Shown piece by piece: positions 1 through 8,332 of a stretch of DNA of 64,000 bases. A program made the translations under genes and the position numbers. Position 1 is the first letter of the stretch; the number at the start of each line of letters is the position of its first letter. Location of the stretch: contig NZ_VLLB01000005.1 of assembly GCF_007830455.1 (NCBI RefSeq), positions 372,001 to 436,000 on the forward strand, read 5' to 3'. The notes beneath the pieces were generated by a model. That model did no database searches. It was not told the DNA's origin and worked only from the letters and a program-made list of their open reading frames with translations. This stretch comes from Pseudoduganella lurida (lineage in GTDB: Bacteria; Pseudomonadota; Gammaproteobacteria; Burkholderiales; Burkholderiaceae_D).

Positions 1-270
1 CACACGCACGAGGCGGCGATCGCGGCGGGCCACGCGCAGCATGGCGCCACCGTGCATTTCGTGACGGCCGAGCTGGACCATGGCCCGATCGTGAACCAGG
101 CCAGCGTGCCGATCCTGCCGGGCGACACGCCCGACACGCTGTCGGCCCGCCTCTTGGTCGAAGAACACAAGCTGTACCCGCGCGCCATCCGCTGGTTCAT
201 CGAAGATAAACTTACCGTCGAACATGGACGGGTCATTACACCGGATCACCCGGCCGGCACACCGCTGTAG
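1..270 (+). CDS. purN: Phosphoribosylglycinamide formyltransferase, C-terminal part
   Basis: This is the 3' end of a gene that begins left of the window; 89 residues remain before the TAG stop. The frame is open from base 1 and reads HTHEAAIAAGHAQHGATVHF, then VTAELDHGPI and VNQASVPILPGDT, the typical C-terminal half of PurN (GART). The Asp in the E-LDHGPI segment corresponds to the catalytic aspartate. The enzyme transfers the formyl group of 10-formyl-tetrahydrofolate to glycinamide ribonucleotide, the third step of cytosolic purine synthesis. The next gene lies 43 bases downstream on the same strand. The start cannot be seen, so upstream integrity is unknown. Confidence 0.9.
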   Translation, partial: HTHEAAIAAGHAQHGATVHFVTAELDHGPIVNQASVPILPGDTPDTLSARLLVEEHKLYPRAIRWFIEDKLTVEHGRVITPDHPAGTPL

Positions 271-313
271 CACGCGGTCCGGCCGTTCGGTCTTATTCAT
301 CACCAGGATTCCC

Positions 314-1615
314 ATGAGATTGCCTCCAGCAGTACTCGCCAGCACCGAAGAAGTGCTGCGCGAGATCTTGCGCTTTACCGCGCCCGCCGACACCACCCTG
401 TCGCGCTACTTCAAGGACCACCCCCGCCTCGGCGGACGCGAGCGCGGCGCCATCGCCGAGTGCGTGTACGCGGTGCTCCGTAACAAGAACTTCTTCACCG
501 AATTCTCCGAGCCGAACGGCGGCGCCACGATGCGCCGCTTGATGCTGCTGGGCATGGCCGACACGGTAGGCGTGGACGCGCTGCCGGGCCTGACGCCGGA
601 CGAGCTGGAGTGGGTGACGCGCATGACGGCCATCGACCGCTCGCTGCTGCACAAGTCGCTGCGCACGAACATGCCGAAATGGCTGTGGGACAAGCTGGTC
701 GAGCAGTATGGCGAGGAAGAAGCCCTGCAGCTGACCGATGCGCTGAACGCACCGGCCCCGCTGGACCTGCGCGTCAATGCATTGAAGGCGGACCGCGACA
801 AGGTCATCGCCCAGCTGGCCGAAGCGCCGATCACGGCCAAGGCCACGCCGTATTCGCCGATGGGCCTGCGCGTGCTGCGCAAACCCCAGCTGCAGAACCT
901 GCCGCTGTTCAAGGAAGGCGCCATCGAGGTGCAGGACGAGGGCAGCCAGGTGCTGGCCCAGATCCTCGGTGCGCGCCGCGGCGAGATGGTGGTGGACTTC
1001 TGCGCCGGTGCCGGCGGCAAGACGCTGGCGCTGGGTGCGCAGATGCGCAACACGGGCCGCCTGTACGCCTTCGACGTGTCCGAGAAACGCCTGGCCAAGC
1101 TGAAGCCGCGCCTGGCCCGCTCCGGCCTGTCGAACGTGCATCCGGTCGCCATCGCGCACGAGCGTGACGCCAAGATCAAGCGCCTGGCCGGCAAGATCGA
1201 CCGCGTGCTGGTCGATGCGCCGTGTTCGGGCATGGGCACGCTGCGCCGCAATCCGGACGTAAAGTGGCGCCAGCCGGAAGGCGCCATCGCCGAGATGCAC
1301 GAGAAGCAGGTCGCGATCCTGGACGGCGCCGCCCGCCTGGTGAAGAGCGGCGGCCGCCTGGTGTACGCCACCTGCAGCCTGCTGAAGGAAGAAAACGATG
1401 CGGTGGCCGAGCAGTTCATTGCCTCGCACGCCGACTTCCAGCTGGTGCCGATGAGCCAGGTGCTGGCGGAACAGAAGATCGACCTGGAGATGGGCGACTA
1501 CCTGAAACTGCTGCCGCACAAGCACCAGACGGACGGCTTCTTTGCCGCCGTGTTCGAACGCAAGCCGATGGCCAAGGCCGCCGCCGCCGAGTCCGACGAC
1601 AGCGCCGAGGCCTGA
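314..1615 (+). CDS. RsmB/NOP-family rRNA cytosine-C5 methyltransferase
   Basis: This 433-residue SAM-dependent RNA methyltransferase probably makes m5C in 16S rRNA. It shows the SAM motif VVDFCAGAGGKTLALGA, then DAPCSGMGTLRRNPDVKW with C304 and YATCSLLKEEN with C354. These two cysteines are the ones RsmB/NOP2 enzymes use for release and catalysis. The N-terminal ~130 residues form the usual helical domain. An Ala/Ser/Glu-rich tail of about 15 residues follows the catalytic core. I chose the ATG at 314, where similarity to the family begins, and not an upstream in-frame codon. The stop overlaps the next ATG by one base (TGATG), so the two are translationally coupled. Whether this is RsmB itself or a paralogue cannot be decided here. 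Confidence 0.88.
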   Translation: MRLPPAVLASTEEVLREILRFTAPADTTLSRYFKDHPRLGGRERGAIAECVYAVLRNKNFFTEFSEPNGGATMRRLMLLGMADTVGVDALPGLTPDELEWVTRMTAIDRSLLHKSLRTNMPKWLWDKLVEQYGEEEALQLTDALNAPAPLDLRVNALKADRDKVIAQLAEAPITAKATPYSPMGLRVLRKPQLQNLPLFKEGAIEVQDEGSQVLAQILGARRGEMVVDFCAGAGGKTLALGAQMRNTGRLYAFDVSEKRLAKLKPRLARSGLSNVHPVAIAHERDAKIKRLAGKIDRVLVDAPCSGMGTLRRNPDVKWRQPEGAIAEMHEKQVAILDGAARLVKSGGRLVYATCSLLKEENDAVAEQFIASHADFQLVPMSQVLAEQKIDLEMGDYLKLLPHKHQTDGFFAAVFERKPMAKAAAAESDDSAEA

Positions 1616-2937
1616 TGAAGCAGATTCCCCTGTCCGCACTGCTGAACGACCTGCTGGGCGACCTGCGCGACCCCGGCCTGCTGTGGCAGTTGGGCGCGCT
1701 GGTGCTGTGCATCGTGCTGGGCTGGGGGATTTCGCGGCTGCTGCGCGCGCAACTGGCGCGGCGCCAGGCCGCAGGGCAGGGCGCCGCCGCCCGCTTCGGC
1801 GTGGAAAGCTTCGGGCGCGTGATCGGGCCGCTGGCCATCGTCTGCCTGCTGGCGATCGCGCAGGAGGTGCTGCGGCGCTGGTACCACGTCAACCTGCTGA
1901 AGGTGGCCCTGCCCATCTTCGGTTCGCTGGCCGTGATCCGTTTCGTGTTCTACCTGCTACGGCGCGTGTTCGCGCGGCGCGGCGAGGTGGGCGCGGCCAT
2001 GCTCACGTTCGAGAAGATCTTCCAGGTGATCGTCTGGGCCGTCGTGGTGCTGTACATCACCGGCTTCTGGGACGATATCTATCACTACCTCGATTCCATT
2101 GTCATCCGCCTCGGCAAGAACAAGGTGACGGCGGCCGAGATCGGCCAGGGCATCGTGTCCGTCGTCATCACGCTGGTGCTGGCGATGTGGGCCGGCGCGG
2201 CGCTGGAAGAGCGCCTGATGACGGTCGACACGCTGAACTCCAACCTGCGCGTGGTGCTGGCGCGGGTGGGCCGCGCGCTGCTGATCATCGTGGCGATCCT
2301 GTTCAGCCTGAACATGGTGGGCATCGATCTGACCGTGCTGTCCGTGTTCGGCGGCGCGCTCGGTGTCGGCCTCGGCTTCGGCCTGCAGAAGATCGCCAGC
2401 AATTACGTGTCCGGCTTCATCATCCTGCTGGACCGCAGCCTGGCCATCGGCGACATGATCACGGTCGACAAGTACACCGGCCGGGTGGCGCGCATCAACA
2501 CGCGCTACACGGTGCTGCAGGGGCTCGACGGGGTAGAGGCGATCGTGCCGAACGAGATGCTGGTCTCGGGCGCCGTGCAGAACACCACGCTGTCGAACAA
2601 GCAGGTGTGGATCGGTACCAAGGTCTCGGTGTCGTACGACACGGACCTGGATTTCGTGCTGAAGCTGCTGGAAGACGCGACCGCCGCCGTGCCGCGCGTG
2701 CTGCAGGAAAAGCCGCCGGGCGCCACGCTGCTCAGCTTCGGTGCCGACGGGCTCGAACTGCAGGTGGGCTTCTGGATCGGCGATCCGGAAAACGGCCGCG
2801 GCGGCGTCACGTCGGACGTCAACCGGGCCATCTGGAAAGCCCTGAAAGACAACCGGATCTCGGTGCCGTTCCCGCAGCGGGAAATGCGTATTGTCGGAAC
2901 ATTACCGATCCCCGAAATACCACAAAACAATCCGTGA
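1615..2937 (+). CDS. MscS-family mechanosensitive ion channel
   Basis: The 440-residue inner-membrane protein has several hydrophobic segments in its first ~250 residues, followed by the MscS pore-lining helix and beta domain. The signature is GALGVGLGFGLQKIASNYV, directly followed by SGFIILLDRSLAIGDMI, and later the loop around VEAIVPNEMLVSGAVQN. Such channels release solutes under hypoosmotic shock. With more transmembrane segments than E. coli MscS (286 residues), it fits the larger YbdG/YnaI-like class. It starts with an ATG that shares its A with the stop of the methyltransferase gene, so both are probably on one transcript. No gating specificity can be read from the sequence. Confidence 0.9.
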   Translation: MKQIPLSALLNDLLGDLRDPGLLWQLGALVLCIVLGWGISRLLRAQLARRQAAGQGAAARFGVESFGRVIGPLAIVCLLAIAQEVLRRWYHVNLLKVALPIFGSLAVIRFVFYLLRRVFARRGEVGAAMLTFEKIFQVIVWAVVVLYITGFWDDIYHYLDSIVIRLGKNKVTAAEIGQGIVSVVITLVLAMWAGAALEERLMTVDTLNSNLRVVLARVGRALLIIVAILFSLNMVGIDLTVLSVFGGALGVGLGFGLQKIASNYVSGFIILLDRSLAIGDMITVDKYTGRVARINTRYTVLQGLDGVEAIVPNEMLVSGAVQNTTLSNKQVWIGTKVSVSYDTDLDFVLKLLEDATAAVPRVLQEKPPGATLLSFGADGLELQVGFWIGDPENGRGGVTSDVNRAIWKALKDNRISVPFPQREMRIVGTLPIPEIPQNNP

Positions 2938-3102
2938 CGGGCCATGGTTTCCGGTTGAATCCGCGTACAATGTGATGTTGCACCGCGTAGTGACTACATG
3001 CTTCTGTGTAACTTGGCAGATGCATCACAGCAGTGCAGTGAAGCAGAGTAACAGCTGTTGCGTACATTCCCGCGCGATAGGGAATCACTTTCTTGAAATG
3101 GA

Positions 3103-4299
3103 TTGAGCTTGAACGCTGTATTGGAATTCCTGACGCATGGCCTCACCGGCTTGTCGAACTGGCAAACCGTCATCTACACGCTGATCGTTACCCACATCAC
3201 GATCGCCGCCGTCACGATCTACCTGCACCGGCACCAGGCGCACCGCGCCCTGGAACTGCACGCGATCCCGAGCCACTTCTTCCGCTTCTGGCTGTGGCTG
3301 ACCACGGGCCAGGTCACGAAGGAATGGGCTGCCATCCACCGCAAGCACCACGCCAAGTGCGATACCGAAGAGGATCCGCACAGCCCCGTCACGCGCGGCA
3401 TCAAGAAGGTGTTCTGGGAAGGCGCCGAGCTGTACCGCGCCGAATCGAAAAACCAGGAAACCATGGCCAAGTACGGCCACGGCACGCCGGACGACTGGAT
3501 CGAACGCAACCTGTACACGAAGTACAGCTGGCAGGGCGTGGCGCTGCTGCTGATCGTCAACGTGATGCTGTTCGGCGCCAAGGGCATCACCGTGTGGGCC
3601 GTGCAGATGCTGTGGATTCCCGTCACCGCCGCCGGCATCATCAACGGCATCGGTCACTACTGGGGCTACCGCAACTTCGACTGCAGCGATGCGGCCACCA
3701 ACATCATCCCGTGGGGCATCCTGATCGGTGGTGAAGAGCTGCACAACAACCACCACACGTATGCCACGTCGGCCAAGCTGTCGTCCAAGTGGTACGAGTT
3801 CGACATCGGCTGGGGCTATATCCGCATGATGGAAATGGTGGGCCTGGCCAAGGTGAAGAAGATGCCGCCGAAGCCGAAGTTCGCCGACAACAAGGCGCAT
3901 GCCGACCTGGACACGCTGCATGCCGTGATCGCCAACCGCTATGACGTGATGGCGAAGTACGCGAAATCGGTGAAGCACGCCTGGAAAGAAGAAGTGGCGC
4001 ACCTGAAGGACAAGGCGCAGCTGGGCGACGGCTTCCTGAAGTCGAGCCGCAAGCTGATGCAGAGCGAGCCGGCCAAGCTGGGCGCACCGCAGCAGCAGCA
4101 GCTGGTCGAGCTGTTCCAGCACAGCAAGGCGCTGGAGACGATGCACACGATGCGCGTGGAACTGGGCGTGATCTGGGAACGTTCGCACTTCACCCGCGAA
4201 GAACTGGTGCACAAGCTGCAGGACTGGTGCCAGCGTGCCGAAGCCTCCGGCATCAAGGCATTGCAGGAGTTCTCCCTGCGCCTGCGCAGTTACGCCTGA
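3103..4299 (+). CDS. Acyl-CoA desaturase (membrane fatty acid desaturase)
   Basis: This 398-residue integral membrane di-iron desaturase introduces a cis double bond, probably delta-9, into fatty acyl chains for membrane fluidity. The three histidine boxes are present: HRHQAH (residues 42-47), HRKHH (79-83) and ELHNNHH (212-218). Hydrophobic stretches sit around residues 20-40, 58-70 and 175-200. A C-terminal extension of about 130 residues beyond the last box is rich in Lys/Glu and looks helical. No ATG is in frame, so the start is a TTG at 3103 (or 3109), without a clear Shine-Dalgarno sequence. An out-of-frame ATG-GAT-TGA mini-ORF at 3098 overlaps this start. An intrinsic terminator follows the stop. 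Confidence 0.9.
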   Translation: MSLNAVLEFLTHGLTGLSNWQTVIYTLIVTHITIAAVTIYLHRHQAHRALELHAIPSHFFRFWLWLTTGQVTKEWAAIHRKHHAKCDTEEDPHSPVTRGIKKVFWEGAELYRAESKNQETMAKYGHGTPDDWIERNLYTKYSWQGVALLLIVNVMLFGAKGITVWAVQMLWIPVTAAGIINGIGHYWGYRNFDCSDAATNIIPWGILIGGEELHNNHHTYATSAKLSSKWYEFDIGWGYIRMMEMVGLAKVKKMPPKPKFADNKAHADLDTLHAVIANRYDVMAKYAKSVKHAWKEEVAHLKDKAQLGDGFLKSSRKLMQSEPAKLGAPQQQQLVELFQHSKALETMHTMRVELGVIWERSHFTREELVHKLQDWCQRAEASGIKALQEFSLRLRSYA

Positions 4300-4322
4300 T
4301 GCTTCGATAAGTAGTTACAATG

Positions 4323-4352
4323 AAAACGGCCCTGCGGGGCCGTTTTGTTTTG
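4323..4352 (+). terminator. Rho-independent terminator after the desaturase gene
   Basis: A perfect 10-bp stem, AAAACGGCCC and GGGCCGTTTT, encloses a four-base loop, with further T-rich sequence after it. It lies 24 bases after the desaturase stop and just before the Shine-Dalgarno region of the next gene. The A-rich left arm means it could also work on the other strand. Confidence 0.85.
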
Positions 4353-4360
4353 GAGACGAC

Positions 4361-4891
4361 ATGAAACGACTTTATACCGCGGCGCCGCTTCTACTTCTGC
4401 TGCTGCTGCTGCTGCTGCTGTCGATGGCAGGCAGCGCGCTGGCCGAGGACTGGACGGTGCGCGCCGACGGTGTCGGGCCTTTGAGGGTGGGCATGGACTT
4501 CGACACCGTCAACCGCGTGCTGGACGACCACCTGCAGCGCGCGCCGCTGGCCCTGCAGGGCAGCCGCGCCTGCTTCTACGTGTCGCCCGCCGCGGAACCG
4601 CGCGTGGGCCTGATGTTCGTGAAGGATGTGCTGCAGCGGGTCGATGTGCAGGAAACCGGCGTGGCTTCCGACCGCGGCATCCGCGTGGGCGATCCGGTGG
4701 CCGACGTGGCGCAGCGCTATGGCGACGCACTGCACACCGCGCCCAGCGTCGAGAATCCGGCCGAGAAATACCTGACGGTGCCCAGCGCCGACAGCCGCCA
4801 CGCCATCCGCTTCGAGACGCGGCAGGGCACGGTCGCCACCTTCTACGCGGGCGCCTGGGAGCAGGTGCAGTACGTGGAAGGTTGCCAATAA
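4361..4891 (+). CDS. Secreted hypothetical protein with Leu-run signal peptide
   Basis: I do not recognise a named family. The 176-residue product begins MKRLYTAAP, continues with eleven leucines and SMAGSALAED, a clear Sec signal peptide with cleavage likely after SALA. The mature part contains VGPLRVGMDFDTVNRVL, and YVSPAAEPRVGLMFVKDVLQ near a single Cys, with a second Cys close to the C-terminus (EGCQ), so a disulfide is possible. This layout resembles small periplasmic proteins of unknown function. Eight of the leucine codons form an uninterrupted (CTG)8 run at 4397-4420. The ATG at 4361 follows a GGAG at good spacing. It lies directly downstream of the desaturase terminator, so it probably has its own promoter or depends on read-through. 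Confidence 0.8.
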   Translation: MKRLYTAAPLLLLLLLLLLLSMAGSALAEDWTVRADGVGPLRVGMDFDTVNRVLDDHLQRAPLALQGSRACFYVSPAAEPRVGLMFVKDVLQRVDVQETGVASDRGIRVGDPVADVAQRYGDALHTAPSVENPAEKYLTVPSADSRHAIRFETRQGTVATFYAGAWEQVQYVEGCQ

Positions 4892-4903
4892 GTGGGGACA
4901 ATA

Positions 4904-4980
4904 AATGGGGACAGACCCCATTTTTTAGGCAATCTTTCCAATAAAATGGGGACAGACCCCATTTTTCAGGCAATTTTTCC
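4904..4980. repeat. Two direct copies of a GGGGACAGACCCC palindromic repeat
   Basis: Two near-identical units of about 37 bases, 40 bases apart, each read AATGGGGACAGACCCCATTT, then T-rich sequence, AGGCAAT and TTTCC. They fill the gap between the convergent genes on either side. The core is a near-perfect palindrome. Related units occur at 6853-6978 and 24764-25000. Confidence 0.8.
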
Positions 4981-4982
4981 GG

Positions 4983-5816
4983 CTAAGTTTCCAGGGCCAG
5001 CAGCGCTCTGATGCGCTGGGTATCGGCCGGCGTGGCGGGGTTGTAGACGATCATGCCCAGGTCGGGCCGGCCGTCCACCGTGAACGCCGAGTAGTCGAAG
5101 GACAGCACGCCATCGCCATGGCGCAGCTGCTTGACGCCTTCACCCCAGTTGCGCACCGTGCTGTCGCGCCAGAATGCCTCGAATTCCGGGCTGGTACGGC
5201 GCATCTCGTCGACGAAGGCATCCACCGCCGGCGTGGACCCCAGCCGGGCCGCATCGGCGCGGAACACGGCAACCACGAAGCGCGCCACCGCTTCCCAGTC
5301 CACCTGCCGGGCCCGCGTGTGCGGGTTGGTGAAGATGAGCCGCACGATATTGCGCTGCGCCGGCGGCAGCAGCGAATAATCCGTCAGCAGCCGCGCCGCG
5401 GCGCGGTTCCAGGCCACCACATCCCACATCATCGTCCGCACGATCGCCGGGCTGTATTCGAAGGCATCCAGCACGCGTTGCAGGCGCGGCGAGACGGCTG
5501 CCGCGGCCTGGTAGCGCACGTCGGGCGGGCGGCCCAAGCCCAGCAGGAAGGCGTGCTCGCGTTCGGCATCCGTCAGCAGCAGGGCGGTGGCAATGCGGTC
5601 CAGCACGGCTGCCGACGGAGCACCGCCGCGCCCCTGTTCCAGCCAGGTGTACCAGGTGGTGCTGATGCTGGCGCGCTGCGCCACTTCCTCGCGGCGCAAG
5701 CCCGGCGTGCGGCGGCGCGTGGAGGTGAGCCCCAGTGCCGCCGGGTCGAGGGCGGTACGGCGGCGCTTCAGGTAGGCGCCGAGGCGGGTTTCGTTGGGGA
5801 TGACGGCGATGTCCAT
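4983..5816 (-). CDS. MmyB-like XRE-family transcriptional regulator
   Basis: This 277-residue DNA-binding protein has an N-terminal XRE helix-turn-helix (about residues 12-75, including RRTPGLRREEVAQRASIS and WYTWLEQGR) and a C-terminal ligand-binding domain of the MmyB type. The latter is recognised by YSPAIVRTMMWDVVAWNRAA and the later LRHGDGVLSFDYSAF. MmyB-like regulators are known to bind fatty-acid-like ligands in a PAS-like domain and often lie beside SDR genes. Here an SDR gene is divergent, 95 bases away, with two palindromic operator candidates between. It probably represses itself and that gene. The start at 5816 is the first ATG of the open frame. Confidence 0.88.
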   Translation of the reverse strand: MDIAVIPNETRLGAYLKRRRTALDPAALGLTSTRRRTPGLRREEVAQRASISTTWYTWLEQGRGGAPSAAVLDRIATALLLTDAEREHAFLLGLGRPPDVRYQAAAAVSPRLQRVLDAFEYSPAIVRTMMWDVVAWNRAAARLLTDYSLLPPAQRNIVRLIFTNPHTRARQVDWEAVARFVVAVFRADAARLGSTPAVDAFVDEMRRTSPEFEAFWRDSTVRNWGEGVKQLRHGDGVLSFDYSAFTVDGRPDLGMIVYNPATPADTQRIRALLALET

Positions 5817-5831
5817 GGAGGCAGGTGGTCG

Positions 5832-5868
5832 TTATACCGGGATAATATCACTGCTTTACCTGGGTAAG
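5832..5868. promoter_or_regulatory. Paired operator-like palindromes between regulator and SDR gene
   Basis: Two similar inverted repeats, TTATACCGGGATAA (5832-5845) and TTACCTGGGTAA (5856-5867), share a TTA-N-ACC / GG-N-TAA pattern with centres about 23 bp apart, close to two helical turns. They lie in the divergent intergenic region, so binding by the MmyB-like regulator could control both genes. No experiment supports this. Confidence 0.5.
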
Positions 5869-5911
5869 CGGAGCGTGGACACTGGCCTTCTGTTCAACGG
5901 AGGGTGATTCC

Positions 5912-6784
5912 ATGCGTGTATTTGTTACCGGAGCGACGGGCTTCGTCGGCTCCGCCATTGTCAAGGAACTGCTGGGTGCGGGGCATGAAGTCCGCGGCCT
6001 GGTGCGTTCCGAAGAAGCCGCCACAGCGCTCTCGCGCACCGGCGCCGAAACGTATCGCGGCAGGCTGGAGGATTTGGATGGCTTGCGGCGCGGCGTCGAA
6101 GGTGTCGATGCCGTCATCCACACGGCGTTCAACCATGACTTTTCCCGCTTCGCCGACAGCTGCGCGGAGGATGCACGCGTCATCGCAGGACTGGGCGTGG
6201 CGCTGGAAGGGCGGCCGCTGATCGTCACCTCCGGCCTGGCACGTCTGGCGCAGGGTCGGCCCGCCACCGAGGACGATGCGCCGGCGCCGGGCTTTCCGCG
6301 CCAGTCGGAAGCGGCCGCGGCGGCGGTGCGGGCCGAGAGTGGGAAGGCCTGGGTGATGCGGCTCCCGCCGTCCGTGCACGGTACCGGCGACCACGGCTTC
6401 GTACCGATGCTGATCGACGTGGCGCGGCGCACGGGTGTCTCCGCGTTTGTCGGCGATGGCGGCAATCTGTGGTCTTCCACGCACCGGTTCGATGTCGCGC
6501 GGGCGTATCGGCTGGCGGTGGAGAGCGGTGGCAGCGGGCCGTGGCATGCGGTGGCGGAAGAGGGCATTGCGTTCCGGGACATTGCCGCCGCCATCGGGCG
6601 CGGGCTGGGTCTGCCGGTAAAGGCGCTGGCCAAAGAAGAAGCGGCTGCGCACTTCGGCTGGCTGGCCCATTTCGTCGCAGACGACATGGGAGCGTCGAGT
6701 GCCAGGACGCAGGCGGCGCTGGGCTGGGTGCCGGAGCAGGTGGGGCTGTTGCGGGACATCGACGAGGGCGGGTATTTCGGGTAG
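5912..6784 (+). CDS. NAD(P)-dependent epimerase/dehydratase-type SDR
   Basis: The 290-residue extended short-chain dehydrogenase/reductase opens with the Rossmann motif MRVFVTGATGFVGSAIVKEL and a basic residue at the end of beta-2 (LVRSEE), which suggests NADP use. LPPSVHGTGDHGFVPML and WSSTHRFDVARAYRLAV are typical of the SDR_a5-like group, often annotated 3-beta hydroxysteroid dehydrogenase or isomerase. The classical YxxxK is not obvious, so the substrate is unknown and activity is uncertain. It is divergent from the MmyB-like regulator and probably its target. The ATG at 5912 follows a GGAGG-like sequence at good spacing. Confidence 0.85.
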   Translation: MRVFVTGATGFVGSAIVKELLGAGHEVRGLVRSEEAATALSRTGAETYRGRLEDLDGLRRGVEGVDAVIHTAFNHDFSRFADSCAEDARVIAGLGVALEGRPLIVTSGLARLAQGRPATEDDAPAPGFPRQSEAAAAAVRAESGKAWVMRLPPSVHGTGDHGFVPMLIDVARRTGVSAFVGDGGNLWSSTHRFDVARAYRLAVESGGSGPWHAVAEEGIAFRDIAAAIGRGLGLPVKALAKEEAAAHFGWLAHFVADDMGASSARTQAALGWVPEQVGLLRDIDEGGYFG

Positions 6785-6852
6785 TAGCGAGGCAGGCCCG
6801 GCATGGTGCAGACAAGTGCCGGGTCAGCATGCGGCGAGGCATCGCGGAATGT

Positions 6853-6978
6853 TTCCTAAAAACGGGGACTGTCCCCAATTTTTGGCAATATTTCCTAAAA
6901 CGGGGGACAGTCCCCTTTTTTTGCTTTTTTTGGAAATAGTTTCCTGAAAAATGGGGTCCGTCCCCATTTTTTGGGCAA
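6853..6978. repeat. Three-copy GGGGAC/GTCCCC palindromic repeat cluster
   Basis: Three palindromes, GGGGACTGTCCCC (6864), GGGGACAGTCCCC (6903) and GGGGTCCGTCCCC (6953), are separated by T-rich tracts and by GGCAATATTTCC or GGAAATAGTTTCC segments. The cluster fills the space between the convergent SDR and rpmG genes. The orientation of the units alternates, as in mosaic REP arrays. Confidence 0.8.
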
Positions 6979-6980
6979 TA

Positions 6981-7006
6981 AAAAACCGCTCCGAGGAGCG
7001 GTTTTT
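6981..7006 (-). terminator. Terminator of the rpmB-rpmG operon
   Basis: A 12-bp perfect stem, AAAAACCGCTCC and GGAGCGGTTTTT, has a two-base loop and lies 17 bases beyond the rpmG stop. The outer A and T tracts let it act in both directions, so it may also stop transcripts from the SDR side. Confidence 0.88.
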
Positions 7007-7022
7007 CGTGGAACGCGATCAA

Positions 7023-7190
7023 TTACTTGATCTTCGTTTCCTTGTAAGCCACGTGCTTGCGGGCTTTGGGATCGAACTTCATGATCTCCATCTTGCCCGG
7101 CATCGTGCGCTTGTTCTTGGTCGTGGTGTAGAAGTGACCCGTGCCAGCGGTCGATTCCAGCTTGATTTTGTCGCGGCCAGTTTTTGCCAT
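7023..7190 (-). CDS. rpmG: 50S ribosomal protein L33
   Basis: The 55-residue product starts [20 protein letters not shown] and ends AYKETKIK, which is L33 over its full usual length. It lacks the CxxC zinc motifs, so it is the zinc-free form. L33 sits near the E site of the large ribosomal subunit. The gene is second in a two-gene operon with rpmB, 12 bases after the rpmB stop, and is followed by a strong terminator. It is too short to stand out among longer frames but is unambiguous by sequence. Confidence 0.97.
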   Translation of the reverse strand: MAKTGRDKIKLESTAGTGHFYTTTKNKRTMPGKMEIMKFDPKARKHVAYKETKIK

Positions 7191-7202
7191 GATAGCTCCC
7201 TA

Positions 7203-7439
7203 TTAGACTTTTTCGCCGCGTGCGCGCATGTCAGTCAGGACGGCGTCGATGCCGACCTTGTCGATCACGCGCAGGCCGGCGTTGGACAGACGCAGGGAGA
7301 CCCAGCGGTTTTCAGATTCGACGAAGATGCGGCGGTTCTGCAGGTTCGGCAGGAAACGGCGCTTCGTTTTGTTGTTTGCATGGGAAACGTTGTTGCCGAC
7401 CATCGGCTTCTTCCCAGTGACTTGGCAAACACGTGCCAT
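7203..7439 (-). CDS. rpmB: 50S ribosomal protein L28
   Basis: The 78-residue product begins [20 protein letters not shown] and ends DMRARGEKV, the standard length and sequence of bacterial L28, a structural large-subunit protein. The ATG at 7439 is chosen over the upstream in-frame ATG at 7508 because it has a strong AAGGAG Shine-Dalgarno sequence 6 bases away and marks the conserved N-terminus. A sigma-70 promoter lies 41 bases upstream. rpmG follows immediately. Confidence 0.97.
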   Translation of the reverse strand: MARVCQVTGKKPMVGNNVSHANNKTKRRFLPNLQNRRIFVESENRWVSLRLSNAGLRVIDKVGIDAVLTDMRARGEKV

Positions 7440-7479
7440 GGTGCACTCCTTAGATAACTTCCAAAATTGGAAAAACAGG

Positions 7480-7508
7480 AGTGTAGCGAAAAAACTGAGG
7501 TTTTTCAA
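7480..7508 (-). promoter_or_regulatory. Sigma-70 promoter of rpmB-rpmG
   Basis: On the minus strand a -35 box TTGAAA (7508-7503) and a -10 box TACACT (7485-7480) are separated by exactly 17 bases. The expected transcription start is near 7473, about 33 bases ahead of the rpmB start codon. Confidence 0.7.
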
Positions 7509-7657
7509 TCACTTGGGAAAAACAATTGTGTCACGAAGTCGAGAAATAATTTAACATTATGCGACATGAAGCGAAATCAGTTTGTGGCCACGAGCGGAAG
7601 TCCTTGATCTGTATAGGTAAACCGGCGCATATCTGAAAAGCGCCCACACCTGAAATG

Positions 7658-8332
7658 TCACATCTGCCCGTGCTCGGCAAACGAATGCACGCGATGTCCC
7701 GCCACCACGAAATGGTCGAGGATGCGGATATCGACCAGCGCCAGCGCCTGGACCAGCGAGCGGGTGAGCAGTAAATCGGCCTCGCTGGGCTCCGGCGTGC
7801 CGGACGGGTGGTTGTGGGCCAGCATCACGCTGGCGGCATTGCGCTCCAGTGCCTCGCGCACCACTTCGCGGGGATACACGCTGGTGTGCGTGAGCGTGCC
7901 GCGGAACAGCTCGCGCGCCGTGATCAGCCGGTTCCTGACGTCCAGGAACAACACATGGAACGATTCGTACGGCCGGCCCGCCATCGCGAGGCGCAGGTAA
8001 TCCTTGGCCGCCTGTGGCGAACAGATCGCCTGTCCTGAAATCATCTCGTCGCCGATCGCGCGGCGCGCCAGTTCGATGACGGCGTTCAGCTGCGCATACT
8101 TGGCCGGCCCCAAGCCCGGCACGCGGGTGAATTCGCGGACGTTGGCGCGCAGCAGCGCCTGCAGCGAGCCGAAATGCCGCACCAGGTCGCCGGCCAGCTC
8201 GACGGCGTTCTTGCCGCGCAGCCCCACGCGCAGGAAGACGGCCAGCAGTTCCGCATCCGACAGGGCCTGCGCGCCTTCGCGGATCAGCCGCTCGCGCGGG
8301 CGCTGGTGGGCCGGCCATTCCGAAATGCTCAT
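7658..8332 (-). CDS. radC: RadC-family JAMM/MPN protein
   Basis: The 224-residue protein has an N-terminal helix-hairpin-helix part ([20 protein letters not shown]) and a C-terminal MPN domain with the metal-binding [14 protein letters not shown] motif, preceded by [13 protein letters not shown]. RadC was named as a DNA repair factor, but that role is disputed, and a DNA-associated metalloprotein is all the sequence supports. The ATG at 8332 (MSISEWP) has a GGAGG Shine-Dalgarno sequence seven bases upstream, whereas the in-frame ATG at 8374 has none. It is divergent from fkpB-ispH. Confidence 0.92.
   Translation of the reverse strand: MSISEWPAHQRPRERLIREGAQALSDAELLAVFLRVGLRGKNAVELAGDLVRHFGSLQALLRANVREFTRVPGLGPAKYAQLNAVIELARRAIGDEMISGQAICSPQAAKDYLRLAMAGRPYESFHVLFLDVRNRLITARELFRGTLTHTSVYPREVVREALERNAASVMLAHNHPSGTPEPSEADLLLTRSLVQALALVDIRILDHFVVAGHRVHSFAEHGQM

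Noticed and set aside
293..1639. Long minus-strand open frame over the methyltransferase gene
   Set aside because: It is the antisense shadow of a clear RsmB/NOP gene; its translation is low-complexity (H, Q, R, A rich) without domain motifs, a usual effect of high GC.
3093..3734. Alternative reading frame over the desaturase start
   Set aside because: Its translation is Arg/Pro-rich shadow sequence, whereas the frame from 3103 carries all three histidine boxes.
4904..4980. Possible small CRISPR array from the two direct repeats
   Set aside because: Only two units with a 3-base gap, no spacers and no cas genes; the units are palindromic intergenic repeats found elsewhere in other arrangements.
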